This document shows, one piece after another, positions 47,203 to 56,827 of a DNA stretch of 64,000 nucleotides. How positions within the stretch are numbered: the stretch's first letter is position 1; the number at the start of each line of letters is the position of its first letter. This DNA is from Tenacibaculum sp. (GTDB taxonomy: Bacteria > Bacteroidota > Bacteroidia > Flavobacteriales > Flavobacteriaceae): NCBI GenBank assembly GCA_022448525.1, contig JAKVCX010000005.1:1-64000 (forward strand), read 5' to 3'. A model generated the notes under the pieces. That model made no database searches. It was not told where the DNA came from and was given only the letters and a program-made list of their open reading frames with translations. Made by a program: the position numbers and the translations under genes.

Positions 47203-48429
47203 ATGAAAGAATTATTAAAAAAATACGAAGAAAAACAGCCGGAAATAGTATTCAATTGGAAAGACTCAGAAACTGAGGCTGAAGGATGGACAGTTATCAA
47301 TTCACTACGTGGAGGTGCAGCAGGAGGAGGAACAAGAATGCGTAAAGGATTAGATAAGTATGAAGTAATGTCGCTTGCTAAAACAATGGAAGTGAAATTT
47401 ACAGTTTCAGGTCCAGCTATTGGAGGTGCAAAGTCAGGAATTAATTTCGATCCGCACGATCCAAGAAAAGAAGGAGTGTTAAGAAGATGGTACAATGCTG
47501 TGGCTCCTTTATTAAAAAATTACTACGGAACAGGTGGCGATTTAAATGTTGATGAAATCCATGAGGTAATTCCAATTACTGAAGAAAGCGGAGTGTGGCA
47601 TCCACAAGAAGGAGTTTTTAATGGTCACTTTAAACCAACTGAAGCGGATAAGATTAATAGAATCGGTCAGTTGCGTCACGGTGTAATTAAGGTCTTAGAA
47701 AACGAGCATTATTCTCCGTCAGTTCAAAGAAAGTATACAGTAGCAGATATGATTACTGGTTATGGAGTTGCGGAAGCAGTTAAACACTTTTACTCTATTT
47801 ATGGAGGTGATGTAGTTGGAAAAAGAGCCGTTGTTCAGGGGTTCGGAAATGTTGGGTCTGCGGCTGCATACTATCTAGCTCAAATGGGAGCAAAAGTTGT
47901 TGGAATTATTGACAGAGTTGGAGGAGTTATCAATGAAGAAGGGTTTTCTTTTGAAGAAATTAAGGAGTTATTCTTACATAAAGATGGTAATACTTTAGTT
48001 TCGGAGCAAATGATTCCATTTGAGGAGATGAATGAAAGAGTATGGAATTTACCTTGTGAGATTTTCGCTCCTTGTGCTGCCTCTCGTTTAATAACAGAAA
48101 AGCAAATTAATCAAATGATAAACACAGGATTGGAAGTTATTTCTTGTGGTGCAAATGTACCGTTTGCAGATAAAGAAATTTTCTTCGGTCCAATCATGGA
48201 AGAAACTGATAAAAAAGTGAGTTTAATTCCTGATTTTATTTCGAATTGTGGAATGGCAAGAGTATTTGCTTATTTCATGGAAAAAAGAGTTTCTATGGAT
48301 GATGAAGCAATTTTTCAAGATACATCTGATACAATTCGAAAAGCTTTAGAAGTCGCTCATGCTAAAAATTCATCAAAAACTAGCATTAGCGAAACAGCGT
48401 TTGAAATAGCGCTAAAAGAGTTAACTTAA
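47203..48429 (+). CDS. Glu/Leu/Phe/Val-family dehydrogenase
   Basis: NAD(P)-dependent oxidative deaminase. The active-site region reads [30 protein letters not shown], including the catalytic lysine of the GGAKGG-like loop. DLNVDE follows, and the Rossmann domain has [25 protein letters not shown]. 408 residues, standard length. Glutamate versus branched-chain specificity cannot be decided by eye, so no symbol is given. nhaB begins 14 bases after the stop. Confidence 0.9.
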   Translation: MKELLKKYEEKQPEIVFNWKDSETEAEGWTVINSLRGGAAGGGTRMRKGLDKYEVMSLAKTMEVKFTVSGPAIGGAKSGINFDPHDPRKEGVLRRWYNAVAPLLKNYYGTGGDLNVDEIHEVIPITEESGVWHPQEGVFNGHFKPTEADKINRIGQLRHGVIKVLENEHYSPSVQRKYTVADMITGYGVAEAVKHFYSIYGGDVVGKRAVVQGFGNVGSAAAYYLAQMGAKVVGIIDRVGGVINEEGFSFEEIKELFLHKDGNTLVSEQMIPFEEMNERVWNLPCEIFAPCAASRLITEKQINQMINTGLEVISCGANVPFADKEIFFGPIMEETDKKVSLIPDFISNCGMARVFAYFMEKRVSMDDEAIFQDTSDTIRKALEVAHAKNSSKTSISETAFEIALKELT

Positions 48430-48443
48430 AATTAAATTTAATT

Positions 48444-49916
48444 ATGTTGAAACATTTCTTAGGAAATAGCCCCAAATGGTTTAAAATGACCATGATTGGT
48501 TTCTTAATTTTCAATGTGTTTTCCTTTTTTGTATTAGGTAAAACCATTACGGCTTGGTTGTTTATTGGTGAGTTTATTTTCACTCTAGCCATGGCATTAA
48601 AGTGTTATCCTTTACAATCAGGAGGTTTGTTAGCGATCGAAGCTTTAGCTTTAGGTTTAACAACACCAAAAAATGCATATCATGAAGTAGATCAAAATTT
48701 AGAGGTAGTATTACTTTTAGTATTCATGGTTGCAGGAATATATTTTATGAAGCCTTTACTGATGTATATTTTTAGTAAGGTGTTTACTAAAATAAAATCA
48801 AAGTTAATTCTTTCATTATTATTTGTATTTCTGGCGGCAATATTGTCTGCATTTTTAGATGCGTTGACAGTAACAGCAGTTTTGATTAGTGTAGCTGTTG
48901 GGTTTTATGGAGTGTATCATAAAATTCATTCCAGTGCAGCAGCTGATTATGACGACGATGGAATTTTAGATAGAAAAGAGTTAAGTGGTGAAACATTAGA
49001 ACAATTTCGTAGTTTCCTAAGAAGTTTAATAATGCATGGTGTCGTAGGTACCGCTCTTGGTGGAGTATGTACGCTAGTAGGAGAACCTCAAAATCTATTA
49101 ATTGGTGAACGATTAGGTTGGGATTTTGTTGAGTTTTTCTTAATGATGGCTCCTATTACAATTCCAGTATTGGCAGCAGGGCTATTAACAACTGTAGTTT
49201 TAGAAACAACAGGTTGGTTTGGATTCGGAGCGAAGTTACCAAAGGTTGCGGCAGAAATTATTGAGAATTATACACTTGAAGAAGATAAGAAGCGTACGGA
49301 TAAAGAGAAATACGGACTTGTTGTTCAGGGTGTTTCAGCAGTGTTATTAATTTTAGGTTTAGCTTTACACATTGCACCAGTTGGATTTATTGGCTTAGCA
49401 TTAATCATTGTACAAACTGCGTTTATGGGGATTATTGATGAACATAAATTAGGTCACGCTTTTGAAGAGGCATTACCTTTTACAGGTTTATTAGTTGTCT
49501 TTTTCGTTATTGTTGCGATGATACATGATCAGCATTTATTCAAGCCGATTATTGATTGGGCTTTACAACAGGATATTGAATCACAGCCAGGTCTATTTTA
49601 TATTGCAAACGGATTTTTATCAGCTATTAGTGATAATGTGTTCGTTGCAACTGTTTACGTAGGAGAAGTAGAAAGTGCTTTTAAAAGTGGTGTTATCACC
49701 AGGGAGCATTTTGAGAAGTTAGCTGTGGCAATTAATACGGGTACTAATTTACCAAGTGTTGCAACGCCAAATGGTCAAGCTGCATTTTTATTCTTATTAA
49801 CATCATCTTTAGCTCCGTTAATCAATTTATCGTATGGTAAAATGGTGAAAATGGCTTTACCTTACACGATAGTTTTAGGTGGTTTGGGTTATTTAATGGT
49901 GAAAATCATGTTATAA
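48444..49916 (+). CDS. nhaB: Na+/H+ antiporter NhaB, with an EF-hand-like loop
   Basis: Exchanges sodium for protons across the inner membrane. 490 residues with about twelve hydrophobic segments. The NhaB-specific [39 protein letters not shown], and [27 protein letters not shown] segments are present, and a second conserved part is [14 protein letters not shown]. The loop after the fourth hydrophobic region holds [12 protein letters not shown] (residues 168-179), with every ligand position of a calcium EF-hand loop. A terminator follows at 49941. Confidence 0.9.
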   Translation: MLKHFLGNSPKWFKMTMIGFLIFNVFSFFVLGKTITAWLFIGEFIFTLAMALKCYPLQSGGLLAIEALALGLTTPKNAYHEVDQNLEVVLLLVFMVAGIYFMKPLLMYIFSKVFTKIKSKLILSLLFVFLAAILSAFLDALTVTAVLISVAVGFYGVYHKIHSSAAADYDDDGILDRKELSGETLEQFRSFLRSLIMHGVVGTALGGVCTLVGEPQNLLIGERLGWDFVEFFLMMAPITIPVLAAGLLTTVVLETTGWFGFGAKLPKVAAEIIENYTLEEDKKRTDKEKYGLVVQGVSAVLLILGLALHIAPVGFIGLALIIVQTAFMGIIDEHKLGHAFEEALPFTGLLVVFFVIVAMIHDQHLFKPIIDWALQQDIESQPGLFYIANGFLSAISDNVFVATVYVGEVESAFKSGVITREHFEKLAVAINTGTNLPSVATPNGQAAFLFLLTSSLAPLINLSYGKMVKMALPYTIVLGGLGYLMVKIML

Positions 49917-49940
49917 GAACTAAATTCTAAAGAAATATTA

Positions 49941-49977
49941 AAATCCTGAATTTTTAGAATTCAGGATTTATTTTTTA
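49941..49977 (+). terminator. Terminator after nhaB
   Basis: AAATCCTGAATT (49941-49952) pairs with AATTCAGGATTT (49958-49969) around a 5-base loop, followed by a T-run. Confidence 0.88.
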
Positions 49978-50026
49978 TACTTTTAATCAAAAGAAAACGT
50001 TTTACGAAAAACATCAAATCTGTTTT

Positions 50027-50728
50027 ATGCTTTTATTTATTCAAGAAGTCGAAAAAGAAATTACTGAAGGAGTTTTAAACGAAGCTACACAAGAAAAAAC
50101 ATTATCAATCATTCAATTAATAAAAGATGGTGGTCTAGGAGGGCAAATAATCATCGCTTTGTTATTTGTTTTATTAGGAGTTGCGCTTTATATTTATTTT
50201 GAGAGGTTTTTTGCAATTAAATCTGCTTCACAAGTAGATAAGGATTTTATGAATCAAATTCGCGATTTTGTTGTTAACGGACAATTAGATGCAGCAAAAG
50301 CTTTGTGTCAAAATACAGACAGTCCAACTTCTCGTTTAATTGGAAAAGGAATTTCAAGAATAGGAAAACCTTTGGAAGATATTAATACAGCAATTGAGAA
50401 TGCTGGTAAGCTTGAAATTTATAAACTTGAAAAAAATGTTTCTGTAGTGGCAACAATTTCAGGGGCAGCTCCAATGATTGGATTCTTAGGAACAGTAATC
50501 GGTATGATTGTTGCAATTCACGAGATTGCGAATTCTGGAGGGCAAATTGATATTAAAATGCTTTCTGATGGTTTATATACCGCTATGACTACTACAGTAG
50601 CTGGATTAATTGTTGGTATTGTTGCTTATATTGCTTATAATCATTTAGTGGTGCGTACCGATAAAGTAGTGTATCAAATGGAAGCTAAATCAGTTGAATT
50701 TTTAGATTTATTAAATGAACCAGTGTAA
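50027..50728 (+). CDS. exbB: ExbB/TolQ/MotA-family proton channel protein
   Basis: Inner-membrane subunit of the motor that energises TonB. 233 residues. One hydrophobic segment lies at about 39-60, and two longer ones at about 142-165 and 183-205. The latter region includes the family motif APMIGFLGTVIGMIVAIHEIA (landmark at residues 148-168) and TTVAGLIVGIVAYIAYN. The stop overlaps the exbD start by one base (TAATG), so ExbB, ExbD and the TonB-like protein are produced as one complex. Confidence 0.93.
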   Translation: MLLFIQEVEKEITEGVLNEATQEKTLSIIQLIKDGGLGGQIIIALLFVLLGVALYIYFERFFAIKSASQVDKDFMNQIRDFVVNGQLDAAKALCQNTDSPTSRLIGKGISRIGKPLEDINTAIENAGKLEIYKLEKNVSVVATISGAAPMIGFLGTVIGMIVAIHEIANSGGQIDIKMLSDGLYTAMTTTVAGLIVGIVAYIAYNHLVVRTDKVVYQMEAKSVEFLDLLNEPV

Positions 50729-51123
50729 TGAATTTAAGAGGTAGAAATAAAGTAGATCCTAATTTTAATATGTCATCAATGACAGATATTGTCTTTTTGT
50801 TGTTGATATTTTTTATGTTGACATCCACTTTGGTTACTATTAATGCGATTGATTTGTTTTTGCCAAATGGAAATGGGAAAACTGAGAATAAAACAAAAGT
50901 CGCTGTTTCAGTAACAAAAGAAGGAGTATTTTATATTAATAAAACTAAAGTTTCAGCGGCAAATTTGGAAAAAAGACTTGTTGAGGCTACAAGTAGTGAA
51001 GAAGGCACTAAAAGTATAGTGATTAGAGGAGATAAGAAAGTCAACTACGAAGAGGTGGTAAAGATCATCGATATTGCGCATAGAAATAAATTGAAAATGG
51101 TTTTGGCCGTAAAAGGAAATTAA
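50728..51123 (+). CDS. exbD: ExbD/TolR-family proton channel accessory protein
   Basis: 131 residues with a single transmembrane helix (about 22-42), FNMSSMTDIVFLLLIFFMLTS being the landmark. The helix carries the critical aspartate Asp19 in SMTDIVF and is followed by a periplasmic alpha/beta domain ending VKIIDIAHRNKLKMVLAV. It pairs with ExbB to couple proton flow to TonB. The start overlaps the exbB stop by one base, and tonB follows 3 bases later. Confidence 0.93.
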   Translation: MNLRGRNKVDPNFNMSSMTDIVFLLLIFFMLTSTLVTINAIDLFLPNGNGKTENKTKVAVSVTKEGVFYINKTKVSAANLEKRLVEATSSEEGTKSIVIRGDKKVNYEEVVKIIDIAHRNKLKMVLAVKGN

Positions 51124-51126
51124 ATT

Positions 51127-51981
51127 ATGCAATTATTTGACACTATACACAAGAGAAAATCTGCAATAATAACTTCAGTTATATTGTTGTTATTGATTTT
51201 TGTAATGTATGGTTTCGGTATGAAATACATGGATCCTCCTATTGAATATGGAGTGGCAATAAATTTTGGTGATTCTGATGTAGGAAGTGGTCCGCCAGTG
51301 GAGAAAGTTAAAACTACTGAGCCTAAAGTTGAAGAAATTGAAGAGATAAAGGAAGAGGTTCAAGAGGAAACTGTTGAAGAAGCTGTATCTAATAAAACTA
51401 ATGAGGATGTGCTGACAGATGATTCGAATGACGATGTGCCGGTTGTTGAAAAGTCGGATCAAAAGAAAGAAGTTGTTGAGGAAGAGAAAAAAGAAGAGGT
51501 AAAAAAAGAGGAGAAGCCTAAGGTTAAACCGAAACCAAAACCATCTAAGGCAGCAACCGATGCTCTAAATAGCCTGTTGAATGGAACGCCTTCAGATGGA
51601 GATAATGCAAAAGGAGAAGGTGATGATATTCAGGAAGGAGTTAAAGGAGATAAAAAAGGAGATCCAAGCTCCAATAAATATTATGGACAAACAGGTGGTG
51701 GTTCTGGTGGTAATTATAATTTGTCAGGAAGAAAAGCTTTGTCAAAACCCATAGAAAAGCCAGATTGTCAAGAGGAAGGGATTGTTGTTGTTTCTATTCG
51801 AGTTGATCAGAATGGGAATGTTATTGAGGCCAAACCTGGTGCAAAAGGAACAACGAATTCTGCAACATGTTTGTTTCAAGCGGCTAAGAAAGCAGCTTTA
51901 AAAACCAAATGGAATCCTGACGGTGAAGCTCCTGAAGTTCAAAAAGGATCAATCATATATAAATTCTCTTTATCTAAGTAA
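51127..51981 (+). CDS. tonB: TonB-like energy transducer
   Basis: 284 residues. An N-terminal transmembrane anchor (about residues 14-33) leads into a long Glu/Lys/Pro/Val-rich linker (about 60-145: EEIEEIKEEVQEE, KPKVKPKPKPSK). A low-complexity glycine-rich stretch follows, then a C-terminal domain of about 80 residues (EEGIVVVSIRVDQNGNVIEAKPG) that contacts the TonB box of outer-membrane receptors. It is 3 bases after exbD and 4 bases before folC. Confidence 0.9.
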   Translation: MQLFDTIHKRKSAIITSVILLLLIFVMYGFGMKYMDPPIEYGVAINFGDSDVGSGPPVEKVKTTEPKVEEIEEIKEEVQEETVEEAVSNKTNEDVLTDDSNDDVPVVEKSDQKKEVVEEEKKEEVKKEEKPKVKPKPKPSKAATDALNSLLNGTPSDGDNAKGEGDDIQEGVKGDKKGDPSSNKYYGQTGGGSGGNYNLSGRKALSKPIEKPDCQEEGIVVVSIRVDQNGNVIEAKPGAKGTTNSATCLFQAAKKAALKTKWNPDGEAPEVQKGSIIYKFSLSK

Positions 51982-51985
51982 ATTT

Positions 51986-53197
51986 ATGACATACCAAGAG
52001 GCTGTAAGTTGGATGTTTCAGCAGTTGCCAATGTATCAAAACCAAGGGAAAACTGCATACAAGAAAGATTTGTCAAACACTATAAAACTTTCAAACTATT
52101 TAAAAAAACCTGAGAATAAGTTTAAATCCATTCATGTTGGCGGTACTAATGGAAAAGGTTCTACTAGTCATATGATTGCTTCCGTACTACAAGAAGCTGG
52201 TTATAAAGTGGGATTGTATACTTCTCCCCATTTAAAAAGTTTTACTGAAAGAATTCGAATTAATGGAGATGAGATTCCGCAAGAAAAAGTTTTGGATTTT
52301 ATCATTGAACATAAAGCTTTTTTTGAAGAAAATCAATTGTCATTTTTTGAAATGACTGTAGGAATGGCTTTTGATTATTTCGCTAATGAAGAGGTTGATA
52401 TAGCTGTAATTGAAGTTGGTCTAGGAGGAAGATTAGATTCAACAAATATAATCTCACCTGAGCTTTCAATTATTACGAATATAGGTTTAGATCATGTGCA
52501 GATATTGGGAGATACCTTAGAGAAGATTGCTATTGAAAAGGCTGGGATTATAAAGCCTAACACTCCAGTAGTTATAGGTGAGAAGCAAGTAGAGACTGCA
52601 CAGGTGTTTATAGAAAAGTCCAAACAAGTAAATGCTGAAATATATTTTGCATCTGAAGAAATTCAAGAGTATTATGCAACAGATCTATTAGGAGCTTATC
52701 AAAAAAAGAATGTTAAAACAGTGGTTTTGGCTCTAAATAAACTTGAGAGTTTCGATTTAAATGAGAATCATTTAAAAAAAGGATTATCACATGTTCGGAA
52801 AAGCACTGGGTTAAGAGGTCGTTGGGATGTTTTACAAGAAAAACCTAAAGTTATTTGTGATACAGCACATAACAAGGAAGGTTTAACTTATGTAATGGAA
52901 CAGTTGAAAAAAGAAAGTTACAATAGGTTACATATTGTTTTAGGTGTTGTTTCAGATAAAGAATTGGATGCTATTTTACCTTTATTTCCAAAAGAAGCGA
53001 CCTATTATTTCTCCAAACCTGATATCCCAAGAGGTTTGTCATCAGAAATTTTAAAAAAAGTTTCAGAAGAATATAATTTAATCGGAGAAGAATTTAGTAG
53101 TGTTTTAGAAGCTTATAATGAGTCTCTTAAATCGAGTGGTGATGACGATTTAATCTACGTTGGAGGTAGTACTTTTGTGGTGGCAGAAGTTTTATGA
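51986..53197 (+). CDS. folC: Bifunctional folylpolyglutamate / dihydrofolate synthase
   Basis: Adds glutamate to dihydropteroate and then to folates, with ATP. The 403 residues from the ATG at 51986 start MTYQEAVSWMFQQLPMYQ, the classic FolC opening. An earlier in-frame start would overlap tonB and add 21 residues, so it was rejected. The P-loop HVGGTNGKGSTSHMIASVL, the SPHLKSFTERIRING motif and the Mur-ligase centre EVGLGGRLDSTNII are all present. The last part, AHNKEGLTYVMEQLKK, is the C-terminal domain. Fourth gene of the exbB operon by position. Confidence 0.95.
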   Translation: MTYQEAVSWMFQQLPMYQNQGKTAYKKDLSNTIKLSNYLKKPENKFKSIHVGGTNGKGSTSHMIASVLQEAGYKVGLYTSPHLKSFTERIRINGDEIPQEKVLDFIIEHKAFFEENQLSFFEMTVGMAFDYFANEEVDIAVIEVGLGGRLDSTNIISPELSIITNIGLDHVQILGDTLEKIAIEKAGIIKPNTPVVIGEKQVETAQVFIEKSKQVNAEIYFASEEIQEYYATDLLGAYQKKNVKTVVLALNKLESFDLNENHLKKGLSHVRKSTGLRGRWDVLQEKPKVICDTAHNKEGLTYVMEQLKKESYNRLHIVLGVVSDKELDAILPLFPKEATYYFSKPDIPRGLSSEILKKVSEEYNLIGEEFSSVLEAYNESLKSSGDDDLIYVGGSTFVVAEVL

Positions 53198-53218
53198 TGA
53201 AAAAAAAGCGAAAAAACA

Positions 53219-53248
53219 TTGTCGGGTTGAAAAACTGTCTTATATTTG
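53219..53248 (+). promoter_or_regulatory. Promoter of the tRNA-Val pair
   Basis: TTG at 53219-53221, 19-base spacer, TATATTTG at 53241-53248: both halves and the spacing match the Bacteroidota consensus. Transcription should begin near 53255, about 13 bases before the mature 5' end of the first tRNA. Confidence 0.75.
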
Positions 53249-53267
53249 CATCCGCAATAGCAAACGA

Positions 53268-53342
53268 GGGCGCGTAGCTCAGTTGGTTCAGAGCACTTGG
53301 TTTACACCCAAGGGGTCAGGGGTTCGAATCCCTTCGCGCCCA
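53268..53342 (+). tRNA. tRNA-Val (anticodon UAC), copy 1
   Basis: A complete 75-nucleotide cloverleaf. The acceptor stem GGGCGCG/CGCGCCC is perfect. The D-arm is GCTC/GAGC, the anticodon stem CTTGG/CCAAG encloses the loop TTTACAC with anticodon TAC at 53303-53305, and the T-loop is TTCGAAT. The discriminator base is A. CCA is not encoded: the genome continues CAAAA, so the tail must be added by nucleotidyltransferase. Confidence 0.97.
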
Positions 53343-53402
53343 CAAAATCTCAAAAGCTAAATTGCATTCAGGTTTTCCGAATCCTGATAAGAAAAAATAT
53401 TC

Positions 53403-53480
53403 GGGCGCGTAGCTCAGTTGGTTCAGAGCACTTGGTTTACACCCAAGGGGTCAGGGGTTCGAATCCCTTCGCGCCCACCA
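53403..53480 (+). tRNA. tRNA-Val (anticodon UAC), copy 2, CCA encoded
   Basis: Identical over the 75-base body to the first copy 60 bases upstream (acceptor stem 53403-53409 and 53470-53476, discriminator A at 53477). Here the CCA tail is encoded at 53478-53480. A strong terminator follows directly, so the two tRNAs are one transcript ended at 53508. Confidence 0.97.
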
Positions 53481-53508
53481 AAGCCTTCAGGAAACTGAAG
53501 GCTTTTTT
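53481..53508 (+). terminator. Terminator after the tRNA-Val pair
   Basis: AAGCCTTCAG (53481-53490), GAAA tetraloop, CTGAAGGCTT (53495-53504), then a T-run. The stem begins directly at the base after the encoded CCA. Confidence 0.92.
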
Positions 53509-53543
53509 ATTTTACTTCACTCTATACTTTGCTTTAGATTTTG

Positions 53544-53551
53544 TAGGTTTG
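53544..53551 (+). promoter_or_regulatory. Candidate -7 element for the polysaccharide operon
   Basis: TAGGTTTG is an exact TAnnTTTG match placed 27 bases before the start of the epimerase gene. No TTG at 17-23 bases upstream was found, so only half of the promoter is supported. Confidence 0.4.
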
Positions 53552-53578
53552 CTTATTAGAATAAATGGTTCGATTTTT

Positions 53579-54562
53579 ATGAATATTAAGCTTTCAAATA
53601 AGAAGATTTTGGTTACTGGTGGGGCTGGGTTTATCGGTTCTAATCTGTGCGAAGAACTTTTAAAACGAGATAACTATGTGGTTTGTCTTGATAACTTTGC
53701 TACAGGGAAAAGAGAAAATATTGAGGAGCTTATGAAGGATTCGAAATTTGAATTAATTGAAGGAGATATTCGCAATATTGATGATTGTCAAAAGGCGGTC
53801 ATTGGAGTTGACTATGTTTTACATCAAGCAGCGTTAGGTTCTGTGCCAAGATCAATTAAAGATCCAGTAACTTCTAATGATGTTAATGTGAGTGGTTTTT
53901 TAAATATGTTAGTTGCTGCTAGAGACAAAGGTGTGAAGCGATTTGTATATGCAGCTAGTTCATCAACTTATGGTGATTCCGAATCTTTACCAAAAGTTGA
54001 AGACAAAATTGGAAAACCTTTATCACCTTATGCTATAACCAAATATGTAAATGAGTTGTATGCTGATGTTTTTTCAAAAACATATGGTTTAGAAACAATT
54101 GGTTTAAGATATTTTAATGTCTTTGGTAGAAAACAAGATCCTAATGGAGCTTATGCAGCTGTAATTCCAAAGTTTGTTGGTCAATTTATGAAAGGAGAAT
54201 CTCCAGTGATTAATGGTGATGGTAACTATTCAAGAGATTTTACATACATTGAAAATGTAATTCAAGCTAATTTACTTTGTTTAGAGTCCGATAATTCAGA
54301 AGCAATAAACACAGTTTATAATGTGGCCTTTGGAGAAAGAAATACATTGAACGATTTAGTAGGGTGTCTTAAATCTCTTCTTTCGGAGTTTGATTCATCG
54401 ATAGGAAAAATAGATGTAAAACACGGTCCGAATAGGCAGGGAGATATTCCCCATTCTCTAGCAAGTATAGATAAAGCGAAAGAATTGTTGGGTTACAAGC
54501 CTGAATATTCTTTAGAAAAAGGTTTGAAAGAGGCAGTGAAATGGTACTGGGAAAATTTATAA
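53579..54562 (+). CDS. UDP-N-acetylglucosamine 4-epimerase-type SDR protein (TviC/WbpP-like)
   Basis: Predicted to interconvert UDP-GlcNAc and UDP-GalNAc, or their uronate forms, in the cytoplasm. The 327 residues from 53579 have the NAD-binding GGAGFIGSNLCEELL, the WbpP/TviC-type active site HQAALGSVPRSIKDP, the YxxxK couple (SPYAITKYVNELYA) and RYFNVFGRKQDPNG. A frame open upstream to 53297 runs through the second tRNA and is not protein coding. First gene of the surface-polysaccharide cluster; the next begins 9 bases on. Confidence 0.88.
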   Translation: MNIKLSNKKILVTGGAGFIGSNLCEELLKRDNYVVCLDNFATGKRENIEELMKDSKFELIEGDIRNIDDCQKAVIGVDYVLHQAALGSVPRSIKDPVTSNDVNVSGFLNMLVAARDKGVKRFVYAASSSTYGDSESLPKVEDKIGKPLSPYAITKYVNELYADVFSKTYGLETIGLRYFNVFGRKQDPNGAYAAVIPKFVGQFMKGESPVINGDGNYSRDFTYIENVIQANLLCLESDNSEAINTVYNVAFGERNTLNDLVGCLKSLLSEFDSSIGKIDVKHGPNRQGDIPHSLASIDKAKELLGYKPEYSLEKGLKEAVKWYWENL

Positions 54563-54571
54563 TTAAATTTT

Positions 54572-55852
54572 ATGAGTGAGATTAAAATAGGAATAATCGG
54601 TTTAGGGTACGTAGGCTTACCCTTAGCTAGATTGTTCGCAACAAAATATTCGGTAGTTGGATTTGATATTAATCAAAGCAGAGTTAATGAGTTAATGACA
54701 GGAGTTGATTCTACCCTTGAAGTTGAAAATAGTTTATTACAAGAGGTTCTGGTTAATGATGATTCTAAAATTGGATTGTTTTGTTCTACAGATATAAATT
54801 CATTATCGAATTGTAATTACTTTATTGTTACGGTTCCAACACCTGTAGATAAAAATAATCGACCGATTTTAACTCCACTTATTAAAGCAAGTGAGACTGT
54901 TGGTTCAGTATTGAAGAAGGGAGATGTAGTAGTTTATGAATCTACAGTTTATCCTGGGGCTACAGAAGAAGATTGTATTCCTGTATTAGAAAGAGTTTCC
55001 GGTTTAGTGTTTAATGAAGATTTCTTTGCTGGTTATTCTCCAGAAAGAATTAATCCTGGAGATAAAGAACATACGGTTGAAAAGATTCTAAAAGTTACTT
55101 CTGGTTCAACTCCTGAAATAGGTAAAAAAGTTGATGAATTATATCGTTCTGTTATTTCTGCAGGAACGCATCTGGCTCCAACAATTAAAGTAGCAGAAGC
55201 TGCTAAGGTTATAGAAAATTCTCAACGAGATATTAATATCGCGTTTGTAAATGAATTAGCTAAAATCTTCAATTTAATGGATATTAATACGTATGATGTT
55301 TTAGAAGCTGCAGGTACAAAGTGGAATTTTCTTCCGTTTAAACCAGGTTTAGTTGGTGGACATTGTATTGGTGTTGATCCTTACTATTTGGCGCAAAAAG
55401 CACAGGAATTTGGATATCACCCAGAGATTATCCTAGCGGGAAGACGTTTGAATGATAGTATGGGAGAATATGTAGCTTCAGATGTTGTGAAGTTGATGAT
55501 AAAGAACGATATAAGAATTAAAAATGCTGAAGTTTTAGTTTTAGGTATTACTTTTAAGGAAAACTGTCCTGATGTTCGAAATACCAAAGTTGTTGATGTG
55601 ATTCATGCTTTAGAAGATTACGAAATGAATGTTTCTTTATTTGATCCATGGGCAGAGCCAGATGAGGTTAAGCAAGAGTATGGTTTGTATTCAGTAAAAG
55701 AGGTTCCAAAAAAGAAGTTTGATGCTGTTGTTCTAGCAGTAGCTCATAATGAATTTAAAAACTTAGATTTCGATTCAATAAAAAATGACAAAGCGATTGT
55801 ATATGATGTTAAAAATGTACTATCGAAGGAATTAAAAGATAAAACTTTATAA
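54572..55852 (+). CDS. UDP-HexNAc 6-dehydrogenase, TviB/WbpO-like
   Basis: Oxidises UDP-GlcNAc or UDP-GalNAc at C6 to the uronate, using NAD twice. 426 residues. IGIIGLGYVGLPLARLFA is the N-terminal Rossmann motif. The catalytic cysteine sits in GLVGGHCIGVDPYYLAQKA, and FNEDFFAGYSPERINPGD and AEAAKVIENSQRDINIAF are the TviB/WbpO-type segments that distinguish it from Ugd. It lies 9 bases after the epimerase and abuts the WbpB gene, the natural next step. Confidence 0.9.
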   Translation: MSEIKIGIIGLGYVGLPLARLFATKYSVVGFDINQSRVNELMTGVDSTLEVENSLLQEVLVNDDSKIGLFCSTDINSLSNCNYFIVTVPTPVDKNNRPILTPLIKASETVGSVLKKGDVVVYESTVYPGATEEDCIPVLERVSGLVFNEDFFAGYSPERINPGDKEHTVEKILKVTSGSTPEIGKKVDELYRSVISAGTHLAPTIKVAEAAKVIENSQRDINIAFVNELAKIFNLMDINTYDVLEAAGTKWNFLPFKPGLVGGHCIGVDPYYLAQKAQEFGYHPEIILAGRRLNDSMGEYVASDVVKLMIKNDIRIKNAEVLVLGITFKENCPDVRNTKVVDVIHALEDYEMNVSLFDPWAEPDEVKQEYGLYSVKEVPKKKFDAVVLAVAHNEFKNLDFDSIKNDKAIVYDVKNVLSKELKDKTL

Positions 55853-56821
55853 ATGAAGAAGTTTGCGTTAATAGGATTGGCAGGTTATGTTGCGCCAAGG
55901 CATTTGAAAGCTATAAAAGACACGAATAATGATTTAATAGCTGCACTTGATAAATTTGATAGTGTAGGTGTTATGGATAGCTATTTTCCTAACGCAGATT
56001 TTTTTGTTGAAATTGAACGATTTGATCGATATCTAGAAAAATTGAAATATGAAAAGAATCAAGTTTTAGATTACATGAGTATTTGTACTCCAAATTATTT
56101 GCATGATTCTCATATCAGAATGGCTTTAAGAAGGGGTGCTGATGCGATTTGTGAAAAACCTTTGGTTTTAAATCCTTGGAATATTGATGCACTTCAAAAA
56201 ATGGAAAAGGAATCAGGGCGTAAAATATGGAATATATTACAACTTAGAATGCACCCGAGTATTTTGAAATTAAAAGAAAAAGTTCAAAATGCTCCTAAAG
56301 AAAAAGTTTTCGATATCGATTTAACTTATATTACTTCAAGAGGGCATTGGTATTATACTTCATGGAAAGGTGATGAATCTAAGTCTGGTGGTATTGCTAC
56401 TAATATCGGAGTGCACTTTTATGATATGCTTTCATGGATTTTTGGTGAAGTAAAAAATAATACAGTGCATGTTCATACTCATGATCGAGCTGCTGGGTAT
56501 TTAGAGTTTGAAAAAGCTCGAGTGCGTTGGTTTCTGTCTATTAATCATAATGCTTTACCAGAGGAAATTAAGGAAAAAGGGCAACGAACGTATCGTTCCA
56601 TAATGATAGAAGGAGAAGAGTTGGAGTTTTCTGGTGGTTTTACTGATTTGCATACAAGAGTATATGAAGGTATTCTCGAAGGGAATGGGTATGGTCTAGA
56701 AGATGCTAGGCAAGCTATTGAGATAGTTCATGAAATAAGAAATTCAAAGCCTAAAGGACTAGTCGGAGAATATCATCCATTCGCAAGAAAAGAATCAGAA
56801 CCACATCCTTTCAATAGATAG
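55853..56821 (+). CDS. wbpB: UDP-N-acetyl-2-amino-2-deoxyglucuronate 3-dehydrogenase (WbpB/WlbA family)
   Basis: Oxidises C3 of UDP-GlcNAcA, preparing it for amination on the way to UDP-2,3-diacetamido-uronic acids. 322 residues of the Gfo/Idh/MocA fold. The opening FALIGLAGYVAPRHLKAIKDT and ALDKFDSVGVMDSYFPNA are near-diagnostic for WbpB/WlbA. The catalytic lysine region is ICEKPLVLNPWN, and SGGIATNIGVHFYDML is the substrate side. Start codon follows the tviB-like stop with no spacer. The partner aminotransferase (WbpE) and acetyltransferase (WbpD) are not in the window. Confidence 0.9.
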   Translation: MKKFALIGLAGYVAPRHLKAIKDTNNDLIAALDKFDSVGVMDSYFPNADFFVEIERFDRYLEKLKYEKNQVLDYMSICTPNYLHDSHIRMALRRGADAICEKPLVLNPWNIDALQKMEKESGRKIWNILQLRMHPSILKLKEKVQNAPKEKVFDIDLTYITSRGHWYYTSWKGDESKSGGIATNIGVHFYDMLSWIFGEVKNNTVHVHTHDRAAGYLEFEKARVRWFLSINHNALPEEIKEKGQRTYRSIMIEGEELEFSGGFTDLHTRVYEGILEGNGYGLEDARQAIEIVHEIRNSKPKGLVGEYHPFARKESEPHPFNR

Positions 56822-56827
56822 TATTTT

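Noticed and set aside
53160..53578. Two open frames that read through the tRNA region (for example 53160-53360 and 53297-53578)
   Set aside because: They cover two tRNA-Val genes and their spacer; the repeated peptides in both frames are just the tRNA sequence translated. The epimerase gene begins at 53579.
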